Of a stretch of 64,000 bases of DNA, positions 20,465 to 61,636 are shown piece after piece. The notes beneath the pieces were generated by a model. The model had not been told where the DNA came from. It was given only the letters and a program-made list of their open reading frames with translations, and searched no databases. Source of the stretch: Eriocheir sinensis. Its lineage: Eukaryota > Arthropoda > Malacostraca > Decapoda > Varunidae. The DNA lies in the NCBI RefSeq assembly GCF_024679095.1, contig NC_066549.1, positions 12,294,477 through 12,358,476 on the forward strand, in the 5' to 3' direction. A program made the translations under genes and the position numbers. The stretch's first letter is position 1, and each line of letters begins with the position of its first letter.

Positions 20465-22224
20465 CTTTGAACTCCTTAGTTCATGGCTTTGTCTCAAAAA
20501 TTATGTAATCTGAACTTAAGACATGTCTGAGGCAACTTGACTATGCCCAACAATAGATAGTATATGTACAGGGTCATACAGGAAGCGTCAACTCAAGAGC
20601 AAGCATCACAAACCAAGGCCATTTAAATATCAAGGCACCAATATGGGTATTTCAAACACATCATGTGGCAATAATCTGTATTTCCTCCTGCCTATGACTT
20701 GACCTCTTTCAAGAAGAATGTACCAAGACACCTCTCCACCTGAAATTGACTACTCTTTTGACTCCTCTTTACTTTTATCTTTTATGGGAGCGGCGAGTAG
20801 CGGGCTTTTTTTATTTTTTTTATTTTTTATTTTGCACTTTTTGTTGCCCTTGAGCCGTTTTCTTTGATGTAAAAAAAAAAGTGGAGATATAGCCTACTAA
20901 CCTAGTGCTCCATAATGTATTTATGTACATACATGTATTATTAATTAAAGAGTTAATAATTGAGAAGAAAGAGATATGTTAATAGGTTGGAAAAAAACTC
21001 AGTACTCTTGTAGTTAGAGAGAAGACTGAAGAATTTAGTTTAAAAATTCAGAACAAATTCTTGGGTCTCCCCAATGAGGCTGGAGGAAATACTGAAAAAG
21101 CAAATGACAAAACAACTACCATAAGATTGTAATAGAAGCTATGCTGGAAGTTGGAGGAAAAGCACCAGTAAATGGCAGCAGTAAGCTATAGTTTATTCAA
21201 TTGGATCCCTAGCTTCTGGCTGAGTAAGTAAGGACGCTGCTGATTGGCTATTGGCAGGTGGGAGCTTCTGACATCTCTTTCTCCCAACACACTAGCGTAG
21301 TTCAGGAAATGCTCTTATTTCTCTATTTAGTTCATCTGTTACACAAGATAAGTATATTGTGTTGACTTCATTTGATTAAGCATAATTTTGAAATCGTGTT
21401 ATAGTTGTGCATTCACTGTTTAATCCAGTGATTATGACAAAATTTCCATATCTTCATCTTTTCTTACAGATGAGCTAAGTAAAGAAATATGAATATTTTC
21501 TGAACCTATGTGATTGTGTTGGGCACTGGAGATGTCAGACACCCCATCCACCAGCAGGCAATCAGCAGTGTCCTTACTTACTCAGCCAGGGATCCAGCCA
21601 CTGTTGGGAGGGATCCAGTTTAACCCCTTCACTCCGGCGACACTGACGTTGGCGTCCGACGGGCGTCTGACGGCGTCACCGTATGGAAAGGGTTAGTCCT
21701 CTTATAAACCTCTTAATCTTCTTCCATTTCCTCTTAATCCTCTTCTAAACCTCTCGAGAGGAAATGGAAGAGGATTAAGAGAAATTTAGAGGAGGATTGA
21801 GAGGTTTAGAAGAGGATTAATCCTCTTCCATTTCCTCTTGACCCTTTCCATACTGTGACGCCAACGTCTGCGTCACGGATGGAAAAGGTTAAGTGAATGG
21901 AAAAGATCTCATAAAGAAGTGTAAAAATATATAAGTGAGAACTGGAGAAAATGAAGTAGAGTTGGCAGAACTGACAAAACTAATCAAGTAGCTTATAGGG
22001 AAATTAGTGACATCCATAAATTCAGTATGAGCAAAATCAAAGAAAATGTAAAGAATGACAAACATAAAAACAACAAAAAGAAGACTGGACACTGACAGGT
22101 ATCAGTTCTTTGTTGTGAGAGATGCAAATGACAAGATCACATATAGTGAGATTGTTAGAGTTATGGAAAATTTCTACACTGAATTGCACAGTAATCTTGG
22201 TGGTCAGACATTGGTGATATTTTC

Positions 22225-22288
<64 letters not shown>

Positions 22289-22978
22289 CTACTAATAAGA
22301 TGGGCTATTTTGACCAGTTACACAAATCGTAGGAAGCTGGATGATTTATTCTGAAGATGATTACAACAAACCAAGTCACTGTGTGTTCAACCCTGTGCAT
22401 GGCATGTCTTGAATGTAAATTTGAAAGGTATAGGAATGGTTGAATGCTCCATTTCTTACTCCAATGTCCCTTTCATCTCAGTGATGTCATTCATCTTTTT
22501 ACTCATGTTTCATGTAAGTAATTGAGTTATAGTAGTGCTATCTTGTTGCTCATGCTTGTACTTTTGGTTGCAGATGCTGAATGAATTCCTTCCTGACGAC
22601 CCATGCTTATCAGCAACTTCGTCAGGAACACCGTCACCAAAAAGTTTTTCATCTAGCCCAGTCAAGACCAAAGACATGCCAACTCCCGTGTCAGCAGCAG
22701 GCACTAGTAATTCCCCAGGAGAAGAGCATGTGTCACCCTCTAGTGTTGCTAAAGATATTGAGCTTGGTATAAAAAGACAAGCATTAATGGAAAAGTGCAT
22801 GGAACAAATAAAAGAGAAGGATAGTTTTGAAATAGAGTATAAGAAACGTAAGGAAAGAAGAGAACGATTGAAAATTCAAGCATTGAAAAGAATTGGTAAG
22901 GAGTTACACACTATAGCAGTAACACAAAGTGAGATATTAAAAAAACAAGATCAAATACTTGAAGCTTTACACTCATGA
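16741..22978 (+). CDS. Myb/SANT-like (trihelix) DNA-binding domain protein, complete three-exon gene
   Basis: Joining 16741-16846, 19280-19527 and 22574-22978 gives 759 nt, or 252 residues plus stop, with GT-AG introns and matching phases. Residues about 42-125 form a Myb/SANT-like helix-turn-helix. Visible marks are the TYLLIKSMRKRY helix, the IRRKWNNLLGTYKKLKRE recognition helix, and PWEYYE joined across intron 2 to MLNEFL. A Ser/Pro-rich linker (about 128-170) and a charged Lys/Glu/Arg-rich helical C terminus (about 180-252) suitable for a coiled coil follow. Such proteins are probable nuclear transcription or chromatin factors; the target is unknown. The ATG at 16741 has a good context (GGCCATGG), but the frame stays open upstream through the GT repeat, so a longer N terminus cannot be excluded. 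Introns hold LINE-A, a TTAA-flanked MITE and microsatellites. A domesticated transposon protein is an alternative origin. Confidence 0.87.
16847..19279 (+). other. Intron 1 of the Myb/SANT-like gene
   Basis: AT-rich, with CCTAACC-type words (17040-17075), poly-T (17572-17586) and an old LINE scrap. No further exon was recognised. Confidence 0.7.
18388..18745 (-). mobile_element. Non-LTR retrotransposon 3' fragments
   Basis: The minus-strand translation gives FCRGHPLVG with a (GAT)n-like tail at 18388-18470 and a YLGTVPSKYGSM segment at 18640-18745, both typical of the 3' coding end of a third LINE type. The part between them is lost. Confidence 0.6.
19280..19527 (+). CDS. Myb/SANT-like gene exon 2 (most of the DNA-binding domain)
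   Basis: Acceptor TTTTCTCCAAATGACAG, donor GTATGT. Encodes residues 36-118, including the recognition helix. Confidence 0.9.
19870..20461 (+). mobile_element. LINE-A, 5'-truncated copy in intron 2
   Basis: Begins in the post-RT region (CTGTACCGTCTCCGCCAG) and runs through the 3' UTR to poly-A at 20432-20461. It is closely similar to 5546-6150 with small indels, so it is fairly young. Confidence 0.92.
20672..20880 (+). mobile_element. LINE-A-related 3' end
   Basis: Diverged C-terminal coding end and 3' UTR (GAGTAGCGGGC, GTTGCCCTTGAGC), ending in A-rich 20871-20880. Confidence 0.85.
21624..21888 (+). mobile_element. TTAA-flanked MITE (piggyBac type), family P1, copy 1
   Basis: 265 bp flanked by TTAA (21620-21623 and 21889-21892). 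Ends read CCCCTTCACTCC and, on the other strand, CCTTTTCCATCC. The interior is a palindromic mix of CCTCTTAATCC and its complement, with ACGTTGGCGTC near both ends. It has no coding capacity. The same 265-bp element lies inverted at 54423-54687. Confidence 0.85.
21950..22210 (+). mobile_element. RTE/BovB-like LINE fragment
   Basis: The translation contains YQFFVVRDANDKITY followed by EIVRVMENFYTEL, typical of the region before the RT core. Truncated by the following (ATT)n. Confidence 0.65.
22227..22285. repeat. (ATT)n microsatellite
   Basis: About 20 ATT units within intron 2 of the Myb/SANT-like gene. Confidence 0.95.
22574..22978 (+). CDS. Myb/SANT-like gene exon 3 (end of domain, linker, helical C terminus)
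   Basis: Acceptor TTTTGGTTGCAG. Encodes residues 119-252 and the TGA stop. The last 70 residues are rich in Lys, Glu and Arg and look helical. Confidence 0.9.
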   Translation: MLNEFLPDDPCLSATSSGTPSPKSFSSSPVKTKDMPTPVSAAGTSNSPGEEHVSPSSVAKDIELGIKRQALMEKCMEQIKEKDSFEIEYKKRKERRERLKIQALKRIGKELHTIAVTQSEILKKQDQILEALHS

Positions 22979-23140
22979 ATGAATAGTGTCTAATAGTTAT
23001 AGAAATATTTAAACTGAAAATGTTGGTATATTCAAAATATATTTTGAAAATATAGACTTATTATTTGGAAGATAACCACCACCATCATAACCCCATTTTC
23101 CACAGTAGCTCAAGAGTCATGTATCATGTCAGCCACTAGA

Positions 23141-23146
23141 AATAAA
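23141..23146 (+). promoter_or_regulatory. Candidate polyadenylation signal of the Myb/SANT-like gene
   Basis: AATAAA about 165 nt after the stop codon, on the coding strand. Confidence 0.45.
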
Positions 23147-23212
23147 AGTCACCTGCGCCAATAACGGGCTGGGGTTGCCCAAGAGGACCCTCAAGACAGC
23201 CTACCTTTGAAC
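23147..23212 (+). mobile_element. SINE-1 body fragment
   Basis: CACCTGCGCCAATAACGGGC resembles the central block of the SINE at 47214-47590, but it is short and diverged. Confidence 0.45.
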
Positions 23213-23271
23213 TGAGGTAATAAAAACAATTTTACCTATTTTGGAAGCGGATTTGGCTGCTTTTTAATGTA

Positions 23272-23740
23272 ACAGTGCCTTGCTGCCTAGCCTTTGGCTG
23301 TAGAAACATGCCACAGAGGGGATACAAAGTGTATAATTTAACTGCAAGGCCGCTGAGAAGACAGCGGTGTGCTAACAGTCAGTCGTCTTGGGAGGAAACC
23401 ATCGGTTATGACAAGACACACACACTGCCATTGTGTGTGTCTAGCTGTCATAACCGCCCTCCCTTTGTACTGCCTATGGAAATCATTGTGAGAGAGGCAC
23501 AGCACTACAAGGACTGAAACAATCGTTCACCTCAGGTCCAGCCATCGAAGCTGATGAGGGAAGCTGTGGCCCTTATGGCCAAAATTATTGGATGTGATCT
23601 CCCACAGGACTCTAGCTGTTATTGCAGACTCACAATGGATATTTCGCACTCATCAAGGCCACAGTCTAATAGACCGGACGTGTTACTAGAGTTTGATGAA
23701 CAGAAGCTAGCTTTTGGTGAGCCATACCTGTCTTGGTAAA
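23272..23740 (+). other. Unidentified possible gene or transposon remnant
   Basis: Two short open frames (23275-23517 and 23554-23739). The first begins with CCLAFGCRN, which faintly recalls the start of a THAP zinc finger, but the later conserved residues are not evident. No function is assigned. Confidence 0.25.
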
Positions 23741-24050
23741 ACTCGATCTAGAATCACACCCAACTCACTCTAAAAGTTAACACGTTATTTGTTTAGATTG
23801 TATTTACTAATCATCACTTTGGTAACCGTAATGGTTTCCATTATTATTACTCGTTTATGAGATTTTAAAATGCGGGGAAATATTACTATTTCAGTGGTGA
23901 TAGGTTAGGTTACTATTTGCTCATGTACGTGAAGGGTCTTCAGCTAGAAACTCCTTTACGTTGGGTTATAAGTGCATCTTTATATAATAGCCTAATTTAT
24001 AAGGTTGCAGTCTCCATTTTCATGGGTACCAATGTCATTATAATATGTTG

Positions 24051-24215
24051 AAGACATATGGCGCCACTATAAACACTCGCCTGCGCCAGATCGGGCTGGG
24101 CCGACCATCAGGCCCCACCTGGAAGAAGCCTTGGGCCAACCATCAGGCCCCACCAGGAAGATGCCTACCGGCACAACAGGCAGCGACGTAAAAAAAACAA
24201 AAAAAAAAAAAAAAA
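24051..24215 (+). mobile_element. SINE-1, 5'-truncated copy
   Basis: Matches 47428-47575 (GGCGCCACTATAAACACTCG, GGGCTGGGCCGACCATCAGG, a repeated ACCATCAGGCCCCACC) and ends with ACGTA plus poly-A. The tRNA-like head is absent. Confidence 0.8.
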
Positions 24216-24380
24216 AAACATTTTCCTACAGTATTCTTTAAACCTAGCTATTTTCAGCCTCAATCAAAATGAAACATGTTTACATGGCCTTAGTATTTTA
24301 CTATTATTTTTTTTAATCAACAATAAGTATTTAAATTAAATGTTATTAAATTATAATCATTATTGACTTATCTTGACAAT

Positions 24381-25611
24381 ACCTTCCCCTATCCACCAGT
24401 CCTATTACCAACTCTTCCCCTATCCACCAGTCCCATTTCCAATCCTTCCCCTATCCACCAGTCCTATTACCAACTCTTCCCCTATCCACCAGTCCCATTA
24501 CCAATCCTTCCCCTATCCACCAATCCCATTACCAACCCTTCCCCTATCCACCAATCCCATTACCAACCATTCCCCTCTCCACCAGTCCCATTACCAATCC
24601 TTCCCCTATCCACAAGTCCCATTACCAACCCGTCCCCTATCCACCAGTCCCATTACCAACCCTTCCCCTATCCACCAGTCCCATTACCAACCCATCCCCT
24701 ATCCACCACTCCCATTACCAACCCTTCCCCTCTCCACCAGTCCCACTACCAACCCGTCCCCTATCCACCAGTCCCATTACCAACCCTTCCCCTCTCCACC
24801 AGTCCCATTACCAACCCGTCCCCTATACACCAGTCCCATTACCAACCCTTCCCCTCTCCACCAGTCCCATTACCAATCCGTCCCCTATCCACCAGTCCCA
24901 TTACCAATCCTTCCCCTATCCACCAGTCCCATTACCAACCCTTCCCTTATCCACCAGTCCCATTCCCAACCCTTCCCCTCTCCTCCAGTCCCATTACCAA
25001 CCCTTCCTCTATCCACCAGTCCCATTACCAATCCTTCTATCCACCAGTCCCATTACCAACCCTTCCCCTCTCCACCAGTATCATTACCAACCCTTCCTCT
25101 AACCACCAATTCCATTACCAATCCTTCCCCTATCCACCAGTCCCATTACCAACCCTTCCCCTCTCCACCAGTCCCATTACCAATCCTTCCCGTATCCACC
25201 AGTCCCATTACTAACCCTTCCCCTATCCACCAGTCCAATTACCAATCCTTCCCCTATCCACCAGTCCCATTACCAACCCTTCCCCTATCCACCAGTCCCA
25301 TTACCAACCCTTCCCCTATCCACCAGTCCCAATACCAACCCTTCCCCTATCCACCAGGCCCATTACCAACCCTTCCCCTCTCCACCAGTCCCATTACCAA
25401 TCCTTACTCAATCGACCAGTCCCCTTACCAACCCTTACCCTATCCACCAGTCCCATTACCAACCCTTACCCTATCTATCAGTCACATTACCAACCCTTCT
25501 CTCCACCAGTCACATTTCCAATCCTTCCCCTATCCACCAGTCACATTACCAACCCTTCCCCTATCCACCAATCCCATTACGAATCCTTCCCTTATCCACC
25601 AGTCCCATTAC
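24381..25611. repeat. Minisatellite, 31-bp unit x about 40
   Basis: Tandem units around CCCTATCCACCAGTCCCATT plus ACCAACCCTTC, with small substitutions and a few length variants. Because 31 is not a multiple of 3, the two long Pro/Ser/His-rich open frames repeat every 31 residues and are artefacts of the array. Confidence 0.95.
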
Positions 25612-26470
25612 TCACTCACATACTCACAGATGACTTCTGGAAGAGGCCCCTTCAGGCCTGTGACTCCAGTTCCAAACTTACTATATCCTGGTCTGGGTGC
25701 CGGACGCGCTGGCCAGCTTCAATACTTGCTCTGTAATCGTATTTTATACTTTGTCCTTTCCATATTTTATCCAGTTTCTTTTCAAAACTTATAACAGACT
25801 CTGCATTCACCACCTCTTCCGGCAGACTATTCCAAGTATTTACCACTCTGTTACAGAAAGCATATTTCCTCTTGTCCAACCTTGACCTGCTCTTGTACAA
25901 CTTTTTACTGTGTCCTCTTGTTCCTGCATCTACACTCATGGTAAATAAGTCCCCACATACTTCTCCATCATATATTCTGCTTAATATTTTGTAAGTTTCA
26001 ATCATATCTCCTCGTACTCTTCTATATGCCAGTGTTGGTAAATCAAGTTTAATCAGTCTTTCCTCATATGTCATGTTCTTAAGTGTTGGGATTTGTTTGG
26101 TGGCTCTTCTCTGGACATTTTCAATAGTTTCGATGTCTTTCTTTTTAAAAGGGCACCATACTTGATTTGCGTATTCAAGGTGAGGGCGTACCATTGCAGT
26201 AAACAAGGCCTTGAACTTTGACTCATCCAAAGTTATAAATGTTCTAATAATTCCCACAATCTTGTTTGCCTTGTTTACTTTTTCAGCCAGGTGTTCATCA
26301 AAACTCAAATTATTGTCAATTATTACTCCTAAATCCTTTTCATGTTTAACCTCCCGTAATTCTTCTTCCATTTTGTATATAAAACTCTCTTCCTTAGCAC
26401 TTCCGATTCTCATGACACAACACTTTTGGGGGTGAAACCTTAACAACCATTTCTTACCATTTCTTACCAA
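25612..26470 (-). mobile_element. CR1/L2-like LINE 3' end, open for 272 codons
   Basis: One uninterrupted minus-strand frame carries the post-RT region: LRFHPQKCCVMRIG, DLGVIIDNNLSFDEH, RPHLEYANQVWCP, ENVQRRATK and NTWNSLPEEVV. It is truncated at the 5' side and therefore not active, but has no stop codons, so it is young. It splits the 31-bp array: units end at 25611 and resume at about 26459. Confidence 0.88.
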
Positions 26471-26512
26471 TCCTTCCCCTATCCAGTTCTATTACCAATC
26501 CTTCCCCTATCT
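26459..26512. repeat. Right-hand continuation of the 31-bp minisatellite
   Basis: Two shortened units (TACCAATCCTTCCCCTATC) just beyond the LINE fragment, ending at the CTGGATCCGCCACTG terminus (26512-26526). Confidence 0.85.
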
Positions 26513-26526
26513 GGATCCGCCACTGG
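26511..26526 (-). mobile_element. Terminal motif of an unidentified DNA transposon
   Basis: TCTGGATCCGCCACTG matches 7391-7406 with one difference. It may mark the right end of an element that carries the minisatellite. Confidence 0.4.
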
Positions 26527-27284
26527 AGCAGAGTGATTTATTATGTGATTTTATCTTTTTGAAGTGGCAACTTTGGCGCCCGTATTTGCTATAAAGCATA
26601 GAAAATAATCTTTAATTCCTTATCTAAACTTAAGTTCATATGTGGATTCTATTTAATTTATTTGGGCTTGTAGAAAAGAATAGATCGAAGCAGTTCGACC
26701 TGCAGTATTTTCCATTCAAAATATATAATCGTGTATCCATTCTTAAGTTTGTTTGTGGGATCTTTTTTTGAAGTTGTGGGAATTTGAGGGAGATCAAAAT
26801 TTTCACTGCTACACTCACATTTGACAACGATTTTGTTGTAGGAGTTTTGGGTATTTCCAGAGGTATATTTTATAATCCTGGTGGTAGTTTGACGTACGTT
26901 TTTTCTGTTATTAACTTGAAAAAACACTCAAGAAAACCCGATTAATCACCTATTCGGCCTTTGGAAATAGTTCACGTGAGAGCTTCTTTTGACCTGTAAC
27001 GCTTTGTATCGCTTATTTAGGTCCTCCTCTTCAATACTTCGATACTTCACAGTGCACACTTATACACTTTACCCGAAGCTGATGTGTTTTTCTGCTTTTA
27101 ACTTCTCTTTCCTTCCCCTGGCCTTGCTTTTTCTATGCCCTTTTGTTAGGTTTTCACTATTACACTTTTCACTCCACCTTCACTGCTCACTCTTTTTTTC
27201 CCCAACAGCATGGTAAGAAAATTTTTATGTAAGGTATGATGGAAGCAGGAGGAATATAAGGATGGAATTACAAGACACTTTCGT
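26527..27284. other. No gene recognised
   Basis: AT-rich; no domain or repeat was recognised. Confidence 0.5.
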
Positions 27285-27480
27285 TTCTCACATTATCTAT
27301 TTTTAAAGGTCAAAGAGGGGGTCAATCGGGTTCTAATGAGTGTTTCAATAGGTTCATGGTACAGAGGAAGGGTCACCCTATCACCAGGGTCATAGAACTA
27401 CTGGAAATGCCCACAACTCCTACGAAAGCCTTGTCAAATTTGTGTTCTTGGGCGATGAAATGTCAAAATACGACCCTTAG
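27285..27480 (+). repeat. Dispersed repeat D1, copy 3
   Basis: Diverged copy of 12035-12240, with CACCAGGGTCATA and CTACGAAAGCCTTGTCAAAT shared with copy 2. Confidence 0.65.
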
Positions 27481-27939
27481 TGCCGTGTTGGGACTATATG
27501 GATGTAAGGAGGAAGCAGTAAATTTAATACCTCACACAAAAATGGTCTTGGCATGCTGCTGGGAAAAAAAGATTGAGCAGTGAAAGTGGAGTGAAAACTG
27601 TAATATATACTTGTGGAAAATAGCAAAGGCGCATAGGCAGGCAAATCAGGGAAAGAAAAGGACAGAAAACCTTAGTGATGTAATACTGAATGGAAAAGTG
27701 TAAATAAGTGAATAAAAAGAAAGCGATACAAAGCAGTGAAAGCACCACAGGTCAAAAGAAGAAGAAGAAGAAGCTTAACGTGCCAGATTGTCGTATTCTT
27801 CCTCATATGTTTGCCGATTGCCGACCAAAAAACTGCCTTCATATATGGTTATCGTTTAAATGGTTAATTATAGATGTTTCTTGGCAACAGTTATTGGCCA
27901 GAAACCGTTAAATCCGCTGCTCTGAGTACGATAATCTGG

Positions 27940-28060
27940 CAATGGTGAAGAAGCTGAGGTGGCAACAGCGGCGGCGCCATTCCCGGTGAGGCAGGTGAGC
28001 TTCGCGGGCCTCGTGCGGTGAGTGGACCTTCGAGTGTGTATAATAAACTCCAGTGTGTTT
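27940..28060 (+). promoter_or_regulatory. GC-rich possible promoter / 5' noncoding exon
   Basis: A short CpG-rich island in AT-rich DNA with three consecutive donor-like sites, the best being GCG then GTGAGT at 28018. The first ZCWPW1-like coding exon has an acceptor 22 nt before its ATG, so an untranslated exon must lie upstream, and this is the best-looking candidate. This is inference only. Confidence 0.25.
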
Positions 28061-28169
28061 TTTCCCGGCTCAGACCTGGATACTGCAAGTTTAGCAATGC
28101 ATTATGAAGGGTTTGCCATGGCAGGTCTCCGTAATAACAAGGGAGAGCACCATCGACGAGTGTTGGCCG

Positions 28170-28884
28170 CTTTTGTAGGAATCAGCTCGCAGCCGCAAAA
28201 TAGCTCGCAGAGAGGTTCAACTTGCTTTTTCTATATTTCACTTTCTGCTATATCGTTTACTTGTCCTGTTTCGGCTCCAACACATGGCACACATATCAGA
28301 GAAACACATATAATCAAGAGAAGCTTTACCACAAACGAACATAGCAGATTTTAGAAAGAATTCCCCTCGCATGCGCACGGGGGGAATACACGGCAGAAAA
28401 ACCTAATAATTCACCTGGAATGGAATTATTGGGTTAATAGTTCAGCCTAGGAACAGATTTTAGGATATAATAAATCTCCCCTTCCCTTCCCCTTCTTTTC
28501 CATTCTCCTAGCATTTGCCATTTACTGCTGCCATTATTTTTTTCTATTCACGGATTTCCCGCTATCATCCTAGTTTGTCCACTTGTGAGCTTGTAATAAT
28601 TGCATGATATTGCCGGCAAGAAAACAGCACACCAGACATCGGATCAAACAAGCAAGAACTAAGTGAATATCAACGTGGGGTAATTCTTTCTAAAATCTGC
28701 CGTAGTCGTTTGTTGCAAAGCTCTCTCTCTTGATTGAAAGTGTTGCGCTGATGTTTGTGCCATGTATTGGAGCCGAAACGGGACAAGTAAACGATAGCGG
28801 TGAGTGAAATATATATAAAAAAAAGTAAGCTAGTTGGACCTCTCTCTGCGAGCTATTTTGCGGCTGCGAGCTGATTCCTACAAA
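28170..28884. repeat. Long inverted (fold-back) repeat
   Basis: The left arm (about 28170-28364) and right arm (about 28680-28884) are reverse complements with modest divergence. The left arm starts GGAATCAGCTCGCAGCCGC and the right arm ends with its complement. The spacer is about 315 bp of unique-looking sequence. It may be a fold-back element or an inverted duplication. Confidence 0.8.
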
Positions 28885-30080
28885 ACCGTGTATCGCCGCT
28901 GTCTGAGCAGAGGACGCGTTGTTACAGCCCGACAGACACCACCATCAGCGTAGGTCTCATGGGGGACAGGGGCAGTGTAGGGCAGCCCTGAAAAGTGAGG
29001 GGGCAGGTGACGAGCCAACTTTTCATTGTGGGTGGTTCACATGATTCGAGTGATGTGACCTTGGCAAAGCTTCATTTTAGATATAGGATGTGATTTTCTG
29101 CACTTTTGGTGATATAGTGATCGGAAAACGGCGGCACCATTTGGACTGTTGTTGTTTGAGATAAATTAAGAGAAAGGTAAATATCAGAATGAGACTGAGA
29201 TATGGAGTCAGGCCAGCACCGAACCTGCGCCCTGCCACCCCCCATTTTCTTAAACTAAAGCAGATCATAATTAACTTGTGCTTTCACAAGTTAACTGCAG
29301 GACAAGAAGGTAAGGAAGGGGCTGGTCTGTGGGTGAGTGCAGCCAGCGTCCTCAACCTCTGAGCTGCTTCTCATTTTCCCTCCTTTTAATGCTTCTTTAT
29401 TGGTGTCCAGGGTATTTATCCTCTCAGAGTTCTGTGTCCCTGACCATGGCTAGCAGTCAGTCCAGACCCTGACTAGGAGTAGTTGGGGAGGGGCCTGCAA
29501 CCCCTAGTAGTATAATTTTGCTTATCTTAAACAAATCAAGAAATTGGCTAGAGGTTGGGGCTGCAGAGTGAGCTTCGACCTTGACCTGGTTCATTGGAGG
29601 GACTGACTGCTTGGTAGGTTTCCTCATTGAATCCGCATTGGTGAGCCAGCCTGGCACCAAAGTAGCAAAGCCTACAGAACCCCTACATCTCGAAGAAGGG
29701 ATGTCAGAAGAAGTGCTTGCCTGCAGAACCAGGCCTTGGATCAACCTTCGGACGGCAAAAAGAAAGTGAAGAGTTGAGGTTGGGGTCATTGCACGAGCCT
29801 CGACCCTGGCCAGGTTCTGTTCGGGGGCCTGGCCATACGATGGGATACCTTGATTCATCCACATCAGGTGAGCCTGCCAGTGACAGGTTCTAGCTAGGTA
29901 AAGCCCAGAGGACCCATGCATTTCAGAGGAGGAGGGGCCACCTAGCCCCTCTTTTTGTTTTGAGGGTGGACAGGGCCAACGATGAACACTCAAGCCCAAG
30001 ATCTGCAAATCTTACCAACACAGAAGAGAAGTTGCAGAAAAAACAATATTTCTTTATTTTTACATTCTATATTGTTGCCC
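28885..30080. other. No gene; imperfect duplication
   Basis: 29535-29775 and 29776-30000 look like two diverged copies of a roughly 235-bp unit (GAGGTTGGGG, GACC.TG.CC.GGTTC, GGTGAGCC). No coding gene was recognised. Confidence 0.4.
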
Positions 30081-30205
30081 TGCTATAAGATCAAGATTTA
30101 AATCGGTGACATTTAAACAAATCAAATATTAAAAAAAATTCAAGATTTAAATCTTGATTTAAATCTGATTTAAATCAACTGGATTTAAATCAAACAACCC
30201 TGCCC
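30080..30205. mobile_element. MITE-like GATTTAAATC-rich terminus
   Basis: Dense GATTTAAATC words running to GGATTTAAATCAAACAACCC, which looks like one end of a DNA element. The other end was not found. Confidence 0.4.
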
Positions 30206-30355
30206 AAAAGTGTAGTTTTACATATCGGCTATGTAGGAGGTTCGTGATAGCCAACCCCTCATTAAATGAAGGATACCTGTAGATTGATCAGACTTCACTT
30301 GTGTATGTGGTACAGTTTTTGTCTTGCCACCATGCAAAGGACATTGCTAACTTAG

Positions 30356-30715
30356 GTGTTCAACATAGGGCGGCAAAGATCTTATTCTTACGTAATTAAC
30401 CTTATGATGAAAGGCTCCGATCTCTTAACATGTTCTCTCTGGAAAAAGTTTACTTCGGAGGAAAACCGATTGAATGTTTCAAAATGCTTAATGGCTTGTA
30501 GACAAACGTCCAAAATTCTTATGATTGATGACGCATCTCAAAAGAGAAATAATGGTAGTACAAAACTAGTGTAAAAGATAATTCAGACTGCACCAGATTT
30601 TTCTACACTCATCTTGTAGCATGAGAATTCAATGAACTTCCAACTCTCAATGGTTCAGTGCAACACGAGTGATTCATTTAATAACAAACTTGACTGCCAC
30701 TTCATCTTAACACTT
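30356..30715 (+). mobile_element. Jockey/CR1-like LINE C-terminal fragment, decayed
   Basis: Broken frames translate to pieces like YDERLRSLNMFSLEK, IECFKMLNGL and FNNKLDCHF, the usual C-terminal text of these LINEs. Confidence 0.6.
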
Positions 30716-30897
30716 ATAAAAGAAGGAATGCAAAGTCTTGGGGGGCCATTTATTAAAATTTCTTTTAGGTTCAAGGACAGTCCACCTATTTAATTTTTAA
30801 ACCATAGATTATGTGGTCTGAACATAATTTATATTTATGTAAATCAATCACACCACCCACCTATCTTGATTTCAGCTTCCTGTGTGTGGTTCTGAGG

Positions 30898-61636
<30,739 letters not shown>

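Noticed and set aside
23275..23517. THAP-domain protein
   Set aside because: Only CCLAFGCRN at the start resembles the domain; the later conserved residues are not seen.
24381..25611. CRISPR-like array
   Set aside because: The units are contiguous with no unique spacers, and the host is an animal.
24373..25794. 473- and 283-codon Pro/Ser-rich open frames
   Set aside because: They are read-through of a 31-bp tandem repeat; the same text appears in several frames with a 31-residue period.
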